Positions 42,714 through 50,855 of a DNA stretch of 64,000 nucleotides are shown here, piece after piece; within the stretch, counting starts at the first letter, position 1, and the number at the start of each line of letters is the position of its first letter. The position numbers were made by a program, and so were the translations under genes. The notes below the pieces were generated by a model, which saw only the letters and a program-made list of their open reading frames with translations, was not told the DNA's origin and did no database searches. Origin of the DNA: G963674505 sp964575975 (lineage in GTDB: Bacteria; Desulfobacterota; Desulfobacteria; Desulfobacterales; SKZT01); NCBI GenBank assembly GCA_964575975.1, contig CAZNTU010000002.1, forward strand, positions 46,581 to 110,580. Reading direction: 5' to 3'.

Positions 42714-42920
42714 TTACAAATCAACCCACATGTCCGCTTCGTTTCCGCAATGGCTGCAAACCGCAGTCCCCTTCACCTTTGTCGTTTCAGGCTCTTCGCC
42801 TTTCTGTTCCGCCTTCGGGGAGGCCTCCTGCAATTCCTCCGGCAAGGAACACGTTATCATCATTTCGGCTTCGTTTCCGCAATTGACGCATTGGCATACT
42901 TTTTTTACGGTTTTGCTCAT
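42714..42920 (-). CDS. Small double zinc-ribbon protein
   Basis: 68 residues with two near-identical ribbons: CQCVNCGNEAEM at the N-terminus and CSHCGNEADMW at the C-terminus, separated by an acidic linker. The paired CxxC knuckles suggest one zinc site or dimer-like hairpins. Function unknown. GAGAGG precedes the ATG. It lies upstream of citrate synthase in the same direction, 82 bases apart. Confidence 0.75.
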   Translation of the reverse strand: MSKTVKKVCQCVNCGNEAEMMITCSLPEELQEASPKAEQKGEEPETTKVKGTAVCSHCGNEADMWVDL

Positions 42921-43070
42921 GTTGTGTCCTCTCTTTCATTCGATTACATTTTTTGATGCTTCCAAACCAAAGAAAACAGCTTTTTCAGCACTTCAAGCGT
43001 CACCAAAAATGGAATCTGCAAAGGGAAATGTCAAGCGGTTTGTTGGAAACGCGGCTTGCGCGACAAACAA

Positions 43071-44273
43071 CTAAAAGCTAACGATTTCTTCCTCGAATTT
43101 TCCGAGTTGCTCGAGTCCAGTCCGGGTTACGACATGGGTATTTTCAATTCCCACGACGCCTTTGCCTGGAAATACGAGCTTGGGTTCCAAGGCGAGGGTC
43201 ATGCCTTCCTCAAGGGGCAGTCTCTGACCTTTGGCGATGAATGGATATTCGTCCAGTTCCAACCCGACTCCATGACCGACGAACTTGATCCTCTGATTCC
43301 CCACTCCCATGAAATAGTCGTAAACTCCCCGGCTTTTCGTAAACTCCAGGCACTCCTCGTAAATTTCGTCGCCAATGGAGCCCGGCGCAGTCGCTTTTTT
43401 CAAACGATCTTGAAGCTCCAGCATGAGACGGTGAGCCTTTTGCAATTCCGGAGAAACTTTTCCGAGGCAGAAAATACGCGCCTGATCGGAAAGATAGCCG
43501 TCGTGGGCGAAAACGTAATCGACCAACACGGGTTCGTTTGCGACGATGCGTTTGAACCCGGCGCCCTGGGCGGTTGCGGCGCTGACTCCCGCACCGCCGG
43601 TGGGAGAGGCAAGAAAGCTCGGCACGGCTGCCGAAGCGCCAGTCATGATGTGCCCGTAGAAAAGCTCGCCGCCCCACATTCGCATCCGCACAATCCCCTG
43701 ATGTCCCCTTTCACGCGCCTCCGCCTCGATTCTTCCGGCAAAAGCCACCTCCGTCATCCCTTCCTTCAAATGATCCTTGACGGTCGCGAACACTTCGTCG
43801 GCCAAGCGCGCGGCCGTTCTCGTCTTGCCGATCTCGTATTCCGACTTGACCGCCCTCGCGTTTCGTATCAGGGGGGAAATATCGACTATTTCGGTATTTT
43901 CGAATATTTTGCGGTATCCACGAAACAGGTTGACCGGCAGGACATCCAATTCCATCCCGAGTTTTTCGGGAATCGCGTATCCGAATTCCTTCAAAGCGCC
44001 GGGCAATTCCTTGGACGAGGAAAGGAAGTCCACCCGGTCCAAGGGACTTTCCGCGGACGCGCGTTTCGAATCTTTTCTGGCCAGCAGCACCGGTTCTCCG
44101 CCGGAAGGCACGAACAGCCACGATTGCTGCACTGTTCCGGCGAAATAGAAAAGATCTGTGTTCTGAACGACGAGAGCGGCCTCCATCCCGCTTTTCATCA
44201 TAAGGTTCTTCAATTTTTCTATCCGTAGATGGATTTCGGATTTCGGCGTTTTGTTGAGTAAATTGTTGTCCAT
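43071..44273 (-). CDS. M24-family metallopeptidase (Xaa-Pro dipeptidase-like)
   Basis: 400 residues. An N-terminal creatinase-like domain (about 20-150) precedes the pita-bread fold, whose five metal ligands are all visible: Asp in VLVDYVF, Asp in YLSDQAR, His in GHGVGL, Glu in LALEPKL and Glu in GIENTHVV. It cleaves Xaa-Pro dipeptides or aminoacyl-proline. I start at the ATG at 44273; the sequence upstream is the terminator of the next gene. It is separated from the small zinc-ribbon gene by 150 bases. Confidence 0.92.
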   Translation of the reverse strand: MDNNLLNKTPKSEIHLRIEKLKNLMMKSGMEAALVVQNTDLFYFAGTVQQSWLFVPSGGEPVLLARKDSKRASAESPLDRVDFLSSSKELPGALKEFGYAIPEKLGMELDVLPVNLFRGYRKIFENTEIVDISPLIRNARAVKSEYEIGKTRTAARLADEVFATVKDHLKEGMTEVAFAGRIEAEARERGHQGIVRMRMWGGELFYGHIMTGASAAVPSFLASPTGGAGVSAATAQGAGFKRIVANEPVLVDYVFAHDGYLSDQARIFCLGKVSPELQKAHRLMLELQDRLKKATAPGSIGDEIYEECLEFTKSRGVYDYFMGVGNQRIKFVGHGVGLELDEYPFIAKGQRLPLEEGMTLALEPKLVFPGKGVVGIENTHVVTRTGLEQLGKFEEEIVSF

Positions 44274-44295
44274 AGAATTTTCGACCCGACCAAAT

Positions 44296-44335
44296 AAAAA
44301 GGCGGAGTCGCCGTACGCTTCGACTCCGCCTTTTT
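44296..44335 (-). terminator. Strong intrinsic terminator of the repeat-protein gene
   Basis: Fifteen-base perfect inverted repeat (44296-44310 with 44321-44335; core GGCGGAGTCG), loop 10, flanked by A-run and T-run so that it could work on both strands. It lies 34 bases after the stop at 44369 and just before the M24 peptidase gene. Confidence 0.92.
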
Positions 44336-44368
44336 GCCTGCCAAATTTCATGATCGCGCAGCGGCGAA

Positions 44369-46354
44369 TTAGTGATTGTCACTCTTACCGGCTTCGACTT
44401 CTTTCTCCTCCGCCTTTTCTTCGGCGGCAGGCAGCGCCTCCTCGACAGCCGGCACCGCCTCCTCGGCGGCCGGGGCCTCGAGAGCCTCGCGCTCGGTCGG
44501 CTGGATTTCGGCGGCGGCAGCCGCGGCTTTGGCCTCAGCCTCCCGAACTTCCAGTTCATCCCGATATTCCCGGAGGTAATTGATTCTGCTCTGGATTATG
44601 TTTTTTTCGTTTTCGTTCGTATTCAGCTGCAAAGCTTCCTGGAGAATTCCGATGGCGGCGGCCACGTCCCATGAAGTCCCGCGCTGGGCCGCCACGGTAG
44701 CCTTGTATTGCAATACAAGAGCTTCGAGGGAATCCATGCGGGAATAGACACTGGCGGTCTGTTCCTTCGTGGTCGCGAAGTCAAGGGCTTTGTCGAGAGT
44801 GACCTGGATATTCTGCAAATCCGGTAGACCGTTGATGCTCATAAGCCTGTCGGCGCGATCGACGTAATATTCGAACGCCAACGGCAGTACCTCTTCGGCC
44901 GCGTAGACTTCCTTGACAACTTCGGGAGCGGGTACGCCTTCAAGTTCGGCGACGACTTCCTTCCCAAGAGGCGCGAATATACCCCTCAGTATTTCTATGC
45001 CGTCATCGTTGGGGTGGATATAATAGTTGGCCCTGTTGTCAAAACTGTAACCGATTATCAGCAGCAGGACCAAAATAAATCCCGCAGCCGCATATTTGAT
45101 CATTTTTTCCATTGGATCTGAAACCTCCCTATCGGTTGGTGGTGGTTCATCATATGATACTGTGACTTTGGGACTTTCTTCCGGAGCTTCGGCCTTTTCC
45201 AGCTCGACAACCTCCGGGGTTTTCATGGGTTCGCCTTCCTCGGGAGCCGCCGCCTCGGGCGCTTGCGCCACGGTTTCGGGCTCTTCGGCAGGCGTTTCGA
45301 TCTTTTCCTCTTTTTCGGGCTCCACGGGGGCTTCTTTTAGCGGCTCCGCAGTAGATTCGGCTTCGGGAGCCGGTTTCCTTTTCTCGACGGGAGTGGTCAG
45401 GTCGATTTGCCTGAAGAGCAGCTTCTTCAGCCAGGCGGCCTCTTCATCGTCCGCGGCCGAGATCAGGGGCGGGGCGGAGGGGACGGCCTCCTTCCGGGTC
45501 TGCGGCACGAAAAGGCTGTCCGCGGGAGGCGCTTGGAAGAACTTTCTCGCAATGACCTCCCTGGGGTCCGGCGGCTCCTTGGCCTCCTCCGGGACGGGCG
45601 CAGCCTCCTCGGCGGGCTCCTCGATCTTCTCCTTCGCCTTGGCTTCGGCGGGAGTTTCAGGTTCGGCTTCGGGGGCCGGTTTCCTTTTCTCGACGGGAGT
45701 GGTCAGGTCGATTTGCCTGAAGAGCAGCTTCTTCAGCCAGGCGGCCTCTTCATCGTCCGCGGCCGAGATCAGGGGCGGGGCGGAGGGGACGGCCTCCTTC
45801 CGGGTCTGCGGCACGAAAAGGCTGTCCGCGGGAGGCGCTTGGAAGAACTTTCTCGCAATGACCTCCCTGGGGTCCGGCTTCTCAACCTTCTTTTTCTCGA
45901 CGGGCTTTTCGGTTTTCTTTTCAGCAGCGGAGACCTCTTTCTTTCCAGCAGGTTCGGTCGATTTTTCGACCGTCGGTTTTTCCTCTGAGGGCTCGGCAAG
46001 GTCGAACTTACGGAACAGGATCGCCTTGAGACGTTCGGTTTCCATTTTGTCTGTCGTGGAAATCAGAGGGGGAGCGGCGAAATCTCCTTTTGCGGGCTCT
46101 ATCTTGAAAAGTTCGGCGGGAGCTTCCTTTTCGAATTTTCTGAACAGGAGTTCCTTCGAAGCCGAATCCGTTTTGGGAGCGGCTTTTTTTTGGGCCGTTG
46201 GCTTTTCGGGGGCCGATTTTTTCGCGGCGGCTTTTTTGCCCGGAGCAACCTTTTTAGCCGTCTCCGGAACTGAAGTTTTCTTATCGTCATCCTTTTTCTT
46301 GGATGCGGCTTTTTTCTTCTTCGAAGTTGATTTGATCAAGCTTTTTTTTCCCAT
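44369..46354 (-). CDS. Repeat-containing single-pass membrane protein, unknown
   Basis: 661 residues. The N-terminal 60 residues are Lys/Ala-rich. Three related segments of about 100 residues follow, each around a LFRKF/LFRQI core with APPLIS; two of these are nearly identical in protein and DNA. A Glu/Pro/Ala-rich stretch leads to one membrane helix (AAAGFILVLLLIIGYSF, about 425-441), then about 190 residues outside the membrane including a helical region (LDKALDFATTKEQ), and an Ala/Glu-rich end. GAGGG lies five bases before the ATG. The low-complexity composition resembles anchored scaffolding proteins; the function is unknown. It ends at a strong terminator. Confidence 0.8.
   Translation of the reverse strand: MGKKSLIKSTSKKKKAASKKKDDDKKTSVPETAKKVAPGKKAAAKKSAPEKPTAQKKAAPKTDSASKELLFRKFEKEAPAELFKIEPAKGDFAAPPLISTTDKMETERLKAILFRKFDLAEPSEEKPTVEKSTEPAGKKEVSAAEKKTEKPVEKKKVEKPDPREVIARKFFQAPPADSLFVPQTRKEAVPSAPPLISAADDEEAAWLKKLLFRQIDLTTPVEKRKPAPEAEPETPAEAKAKEKIEEPAEEAAPVPEEAKEPPDPREVIARKFFQAPPADSLFVPQTRKEAVPSAPPLISAADDEEAAWLKKLLFRQIDLTTPVEKRKPAPEAESTAEPLKEAPVEPEKEEKIETPAEEPETVAQAPEAAAPEEGEPMKTPEVVELEKAEAPEESPKVTVSYDEPPPTDREVSDPMEKMIKYAAAGFILVLLLIIGYSFDNRANYYIHPNDDGIEILRGIFAPLGKEVVAELEGVPAPEVVKEVYAAEEVLPLAFEYYVDRADRLMSINGLPDLQNIQVTLDKALDFATTKEQTASVYSRMDSLEALVLQYKATVAAQRGTSWDVAAAIGILQEALQLNTNENEKNIIQSRINYLREYRDELEVREAEAKAAAAAAEIQPTEREALEAPAAEEAVPAVEEALPAAEEKAEEKEVEAGKSDNH
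45356..45572. repeat. Internal direct repeat, copy A
   Basis: 217 bases that recur at 45662-45878 (offset 306) with one visible mismatch (A versus G near the left end). It encodes the segment around IARKFFQAPPADSLFVPQ, then LLFRQIDLTTPVEKRK. Confidence 0.9.
45662..45878. repeat. Internal direct repeat, copy B
   Basis: Second copy of the 217-base repeat of the 661-residue protein. The near identity at DNA level, including synonymous positions, implies recent duplication or gene conversion. Confidence 0.9.
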
Positions 46355-46584
46355 AATTTCCCTCTTGACGGATATATTTAGAGCTTTCAAAATTTATTGC
46401 GAGGATGATACCTTCACCGAGTCAAAACGCATTCCATATATCGAATCGCACTGATTTTGTAAACAATTTTTTCCCTGAACCACTGGCACGGCGCGCCTGT
46501 AAGGATTGCCGAACCGACCTTCGCGTTCGCCATCCACTGGCAAGCCCGTTTTTTTCCGACCGAGACGCTTGCGCGCTTTCTTCT

Positions 46585-48357
46585 TTAAAACGGCCAAAAC
46601 ACGGGAATGAACAGGGAACCCATTATTAAAACGAGAATGTTCAAGGGGATGCCGAGTTTCATGTAGTCGGTGAACCGGTAGCTTCCGGGTCCGTAGACCA
46701 TCAGGTTGGTCTGGTATCCGATGGGAGTCGCGAAGCAAGCGCTGGCGCCGAAACAGATGGCGACGATGAAAGGCTTGGGGTCCACCCCGAGGGAAAGGGC
46801 TGTGGAGGTCGCGATGGGAAGCAGGAGCACGGCTGTGGCGTTGTTGGACAACAATTGGGTGCCTATGCTTGTCAGCAATATGATTCCGCCGAGCACGATT
46901 TGCGGTCCCATGCCCTTGAAAAGACTCAGGAACCCCTGTGCGTACAACCGGGACGCACCGGTTTTTTCCATGGCCGCCCCAAGGGCTATCGTCGCCACGA
47001 TCAGCAGGAGCACGTCGCCGCGAAGGGCCCTGTAAGCGTCCCTTAGGTGAAGACAGCCGGTGACGATCATCAGGAATACCGCCGCAAGCGCGCATGCCAT
47101 GATATCGGCCAAGCCGGACGTCGCCGCGAAAACCATCCCTCCGAATATGCCGAGGGCGTATCTCGCTTTTCTTTTGTGCAAAATTTCATGGTGAACGTCC
47201 TCCACCGGAATGAAATCGGGGTCTGCGCGAAGCCTTTCCAGCGCCTCCAGCTTGCAGCGGACCAGAATGATGTCCCCGATCCGGATTCGCATATACCGCA
47301 ATTTTTGTTCCGTGTAATGCACTTCGCGACTTTTTACCGCTAGGATATGGATATCGTCTCTTTGGTGGATAAGCGTGTCCATGAGCATTTCCCCTATCAA
47401 AGAAGACTGCGGCGGCACGATAAGTTCGATGATGACCATGTCCTTTTCCGCGGCGGAAAAGTTCAAGTTTCGGTCTTCGTGAGGAAGGGCGGCGTTTTCG
47501 TCGTTCAAAATGGCCACGAAATCTCCGGCCGCCCCCTTCACCAGCAGAATGTCCCCTTTTTTGGCCTTCACTTTTCTGTCCGGATAATATATGTGGCCGT
47601 CCCTGACAATTTCGTAGAGCTGAAAACTGGGATAGGCGTCCGACAATTTCTCGTTCAGGGCGATGCCGATCAGATCGCTCTTGTCCGTCACGAGCAATTC
47701 CGCCAAGTACAGCCTGTCCGTTCTGTCCTCGATTTCGCAGAGGGGAGCCGCGTGGGAGGGCATCAATCGTCTTGCTCCGAAAAAGATCGACGCGATTCCC
47801 AATATCGCGATGGGAATGCCCAATCGGGACAGCTCGAACATTGTAATCGTTCCGTATCCTTGCGCCTCGCTCAAATCCTTGACAATGATGTTGGTGGAGG
47901 TGCCGATCAGTGTGCAGGTACCCGCGAGTATAGACGCATAGGACACGGGGATGAGGACTTTCGACGGGCTGAGGTCGTATTGGCAACTCAGGTTCAGGAT
48001 GATCGGAATGAAAAGAACCACCACAGGCGTGTTGTTGATAAAGGCGGAAGCCGCCGCTACGATCAACAGGATCATCAAAAACGCAATATTTGCGTTTCCG
48101 CGCGAATACCGTGTTATCCGTTCGGCGACGAAACCTAGCGCCCCTGTCCGTACCATCGCCTGACTCAAGAGAAACATGGCCGCCACCGTGACGACGGCGG
48201 GATTGGAAAAGCCCGCCACGGCCTCGACCGGAGTCAGCACCCCGAAGACCATCAGCGACACGATTATTCCTATCGCCGTTATGTCCACGGAGAACTTTTC
48301 GGTGATCAAAAGCGCGAGAGTCGCAATCAATATTATTGAGACAATCCAAACGTACAT
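46585..48357 (-). CDS. SLC13/CitT-type Na+-coupled anion transporter with two RCK_C domains
   Basis: 590 residues with about eleven to twelve membrane segments. N-terminal half has AFINNTPVVVLFIPII and GTSTNIIV, C-terminal half LLSNNATAVLLLPIA, the paired SNT-like signature of the divalent-anion:sodium symporters. Two TrkA-C/RCK_C domains lie in the central loop (about 215-390). Such proteins often transport sulfate, dicarboxylates or phosphate. The ATG at 48357 follows the EamA stop by 2 bases, so translation is coupled. Confidence 0.9.
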   Translation of the reverse strand: MYVWIVSIILIATLALLITEKFSVDITAIGIIVSLMVFGVLTPVEAVAGFSNPAVVTVAAMFLLSQAMVRTGALGFVAERITRYSRGNANIAFLMILLIVAAASAFINNTPVVVLFIPIILNLSCQYDLSPSKVLIPVSYASILAGTCTLIGTSTNIIVKDLSEAQGYGTITMFELSRLGIPIAILGIASIFFGARRLMPSHAAPLCEIEDRTDRLYLAELLVTDKSDLIGIALNEKLSDAYPSFQLYEIVRDGHIYYPDRKVKAKKGDILLVKGAAGDFVAILNDENAALPHEDRNLNFSAAEKDMVIIELIVPPQSSLIGEMLMDTLIHQRDDIHILAVKSREVHYTEQKLRYMRIRIGDIILVRCKLEALERLRADPDFIPVEDVHHEILHKRKARYALGIFGGMVFAATSGLADIMACALAAVFLMIVTGCLHLRDAYRALRGDVLLLIVATIALGAAMEKTGASRLYAQGFLSLFKGMGPQIVLGGIILLTSIGTQLLSNNATAVLLLPIATSTALSLGVDPKPFIVAICFGASACFATPIGYQTNLMVYGPGSYRFTDYMKLGIPLNILVLIMGSLFIPVFWPF

Positions 48358-48359
48358 AG

Positions 48360-49277
48360 TCAAGCGGTTTCCGCGGAGCGTTCCACTGAAGCGGCGACCT
48401 CCGGGACCGGTTCGGACCAGAGTTGGGCGACCAGCATGCCGGAAAGCATCAGCCCGCAACCCGCCATGCCTCTGAATCCCAAAATTTCCCCGAGGATCAG
48501 CCACCCGAAAAGGGCGCTGAAAACAGCCTCCAGACTCAAAATGATCGCAGCGTGAACCGCCGGAGCATCCTTTTGCGCGACGACTTGAAGCGTGTACGCC
48601 GTGCCCACCGACAAGATTCCTCCGTAAAGAATCGGTATTGCCGCGCCTTGCAGCCCGTCCATGGTAACGATCTCGAAAGCGGCCGCTCCAAAAAGACTCA
48701 AAACGGCGCAAACGCTAAATTGAGCGCACGCCAATTTAATCGTGTCCACTTTCGGGGAAAAACGACTCAGAATGAGGACATGCAACGCCCAGAAAAACGC
48801 GCCGATCAAAACCCACAGATCGCCCGGAGCGAGTGCGAAGGATTCCGTCACGCTTAACAAGTAGAGCCCGACCAAAGCCAGCGCCGCCCCTATCCATCCT
48901 CCGATCGTCGAGCGCATTCCCAGGAAAAGCCCGAAGACCGGGGTGATGATAACATACAGGCCCGTGATGAACCCCGCCTTTCCCGCAGTCGTATGCACCA
49001 GTCCGACCTGCTGAAGAGTGGCCCCCGCGAAAAGCGCGGTCCCCGCGATCAATCCTCCTTGCAACAGCGTCGCGAAAGAGTTTTCGTCCCGCACCGTTCT
49101 CCCGTTTCGCCACTTGATTACCGGGAGAAGAACCATCGCCCCCAAGGCGAACCGGATGCCGTTGAAGGTCAGAGGACCGACATGGTCCATGCCCACGCGC
49201 TGTGCAACGAACGCGCTTCCCCAGATGGCGGCGGTCAAGAGAAGAAGCATGTCCGCCCTGTAAACGTTGTTTCGCAT
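48360..49277 (-). CDS. EamA/DMT-family transporter
   Basis: 305 residues with ten membrane segments in two EamA repeats (AAIWGSAFVAQRVGMDHVGPL first; IGAFFWALHVLILSRFSPKVD second). Members export amino acids, nucleotides or drugs; the substrate is unknown. A ribosome site (AAGGAG) lies twelve bases before the ATG. It is between the radical SAM gene and the SLC13 transporter in one reverse-strand run. Confidence 0.93.
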   Translation of the reverse strand: MRNNVYRADMLLLLTAAIWGSAFVAQRVGMDHVGPLTFNGIRFALGAMVLLPVIKWRNGRTVRDENSFATLLQGGLIAGTALFAGATLQQVGLVHTTAGKAGFITGLYVIITPVFGLFLGMRSTIGGWIGAALALVGLYLLSVTESFALAPGDLWVLIGAFFWALHVLILSRFSPKVDTIKLACAQFSVCAVLSLFGAAAFEIVTMDGLQGAAIPILYGGILSVGTAYTLQVVAQKDAPAVHAAIILSLEAVFSALFGWLILGEILGFRGMAGCGLMLSGMLVAQLWSEPVPEVAASVERSAETA

Positions 49278-49326
49278 TTCGCGCGCAATTCTCCTTTCGA
49301 GATTCGACGTTCGCCCGGCTCGGCTT

Positions 49327-50340
49327 CTAAGCCGGGCGAACCTCTTCTTTAAGCATGCAACAGGCCACCCTGCATAAAGGCTTGCCGTTCTCGTCGTAAG
49401 GTATATTGTCGGATTGGACGATCTTGTTCATAACGCAACCCTCGGGAATATCGAGTTGAAAAAAATCCGTCTCGTTCAGACGGGGCCGGTCTCTTAGCCG
49501 GCCATCGGCAAATTCGAGCCCGTGTACCGGATAGTCCTCGCACAGTGGGCATCTGTAGACCCGGCCGTTCGGAAATATGAAATAGTTGTCGGCGACCACC
49601 CCGGCGCATTCGAACGTTTCGCCGACCTCCAAGTACACTTTCGGATAGGTGACCACGATTCCTCTCTCGGCAGCCTTTTCGGCGACCCGGGGGACGACCG
49701 ACATCCACTGCTCGCGGGAAACCTGAAGCTTTTCCTCCGGCTTGTCTCCGCATTTGGCCGAATTTCCCCTGAGACCGATCACTTGGATGAAAAACCGATC
49801 GACGCCGAGTTTTTCCAACAGAGAAGGCATTCGTTCCAAATGGCCGATATTTTCCCCGCTGACGGTATAGATCGAACTTGCACGGAACCCCTTGGAAACA
49901 GCCTCCCGAATTCCCGCCGTGCATTTGTCGAAAGAACCTTTCCCCCGAATCGGATCGTTTGTTTCCGGGTCGAAGCCATCCAGACTGAAACTGAAATAAT
50001 CGACTTCCTCCGGGGAGACTTTTTCCAAAATATCGTTGAACAAGTAACCGTTGGTGTCCACCGTGATCGAGCCGTATTCCAGCCTCCGCGCGAACTTTAT
50101 GGCCGAGGACAGTTCCGGATGAAGCGTTGGTTCCCCGCCGAGAAAAACGACGTTGACGGATTCGCCCTTTTCGGAAAAAGCGTTCAGCCATGTCTCGACG
50201 GTGGAAAGAGCAAGCGCGTCCTTTCCGTGCTGGGACGGATTTATATAGCAATGCCGGCACTTGAGGTTGCATCGGGTTAAAATATGGAAAAAAACGTTCG
50301 TCGAGTTTTTCGAAAAGGACACGGTCCGTCTGACGTTCAT
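49327..50340 (-). CDS. Radical SAM protein with SPASM-like C-terminus
   Basis: 337 residues. The SAM cluster motif is CNLKCRHC near residue 26, followed by FLGGEPTLHPEL. The C-terminal part has CPLC and a run of cysteines (CVMN, CRVACC), suggesting auxiliary Fe-S clusters as in SPASM enzymes. The substrate could be a peptide or a tRNA-like molecule; it is not evident. The ATG at 50340 overlaps the stop of the upstream CNB gene as ATGA, so the two are coupled. Confidence 0.85.
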   Translation of the reverse strand: MNVRRTVSFSKNSTNVFFHILTRCNLKCRHCYINPSQHGKDALALSTVETWLNAFSEKGESVNVVFLGGEPTLHPELSSAIKFARRLEYGSITVDTNGYLFNDILEKVSPEEVDYFSFSLDGFDPETNDPIRGKGSFDKCTAGIREAVSKGFRASSIYTVSGENIGHLERMPSLLEKLGVDRFFIQVIGLRGNSAKCGDKPEEKLQVSREQWMSVVPRVAEKAAERGIVVTYPKVYLEVGETFECAGVVADNYFIFPNGRVYRCPLCEDYPVHGLEFADGRLRDRPRLNETDFFQLDIPEGCVMNKIVQSDNIPYDENGKPLCRVACCMLKEEVRPA

Positions 50341-50840
50341 TTCTTGGTTTCCGACTCGGCAAGGAGCTGTTTTTTGCACTTGATAAGTTCGTCGTTGGTC
50401 AGCCGGAGTCTCGCGGAAGTGTACTCGGCAAACATCCTGTACAGAAACAGCAAAAGATCGGAACGCTCGTCGTCGTTATGAAGTCTTTCCTTGGCGGACG
50501 TATCCACCGCGAGACACGTGGTTGCCACCGACGCGTACACCGAGGCCGACCTGTTGCCTCCTTCGATGATTCTCATTTCTCCGAAAATTTCACCCGGTTT
50601 TTCCAATCGAGCGATGACAACGTCGTCCTTGACGACCTTTACGGCCCCATTCAAAAGAAAGTACAGCCAAGGATCGTCGTCGCCCTCCTTGATAATCGGC
50701 TCCCCGGGCTCGTAGGACCTGATTTTGCTAAGCCTGAGCAAACCTCCCAGCTTTTTGGCCTCGAAATGATGCAAGCCCGGGATCGTCATCAATATTTGAA
50801 GATTCTTGACGTTGTCTTGGAGATACTTGGTTTCGATCAT
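50337..50840 (-). CDS. Cyclic-nucleotide-binding domain protein
   Basis: 167 residues, a single CNB domain: LSKIRSYEPGEPIIKEGD, then LYFLLNGAVKVVKDD and the phosphate-binding cassette GEIFGEMRIIEGGNRSASVYA. The Arg that holds the cyclic phosphate may be N-R-S-A. No DNA-binding helix-turn-helix is present. Overlap with the radical SAM gene by 4 bases suggests it regulates or partners that enzyme. Confidence 0.88.
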   Translation of the reverse strand: MIETKYLQDNVKNLQILMTIPGLHHFEAKKLGGLLRLSKIRSYEPGEPIIKEGDDDPWLYFLLNGAVKVVKDDVVIARLEKPGEIFGEMRIIEGGNRSASVYASVATTCLAVDTSAKERLHNDDERSDLLLFLYRMFAEYTSARLRLTNDELIKCKKQLLAESETKK

Positions 50841-50855
50841 TTCCCTAACAATCCT

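Noticed and set aside
45096..46454. Ser/Gly-rich 452-codon frame on the forward strand
   Set aside because: It is the mirror of the Lys/Glu/Ala-rich repeats of the reverse-strand repeat protein; composition follows from the complement.
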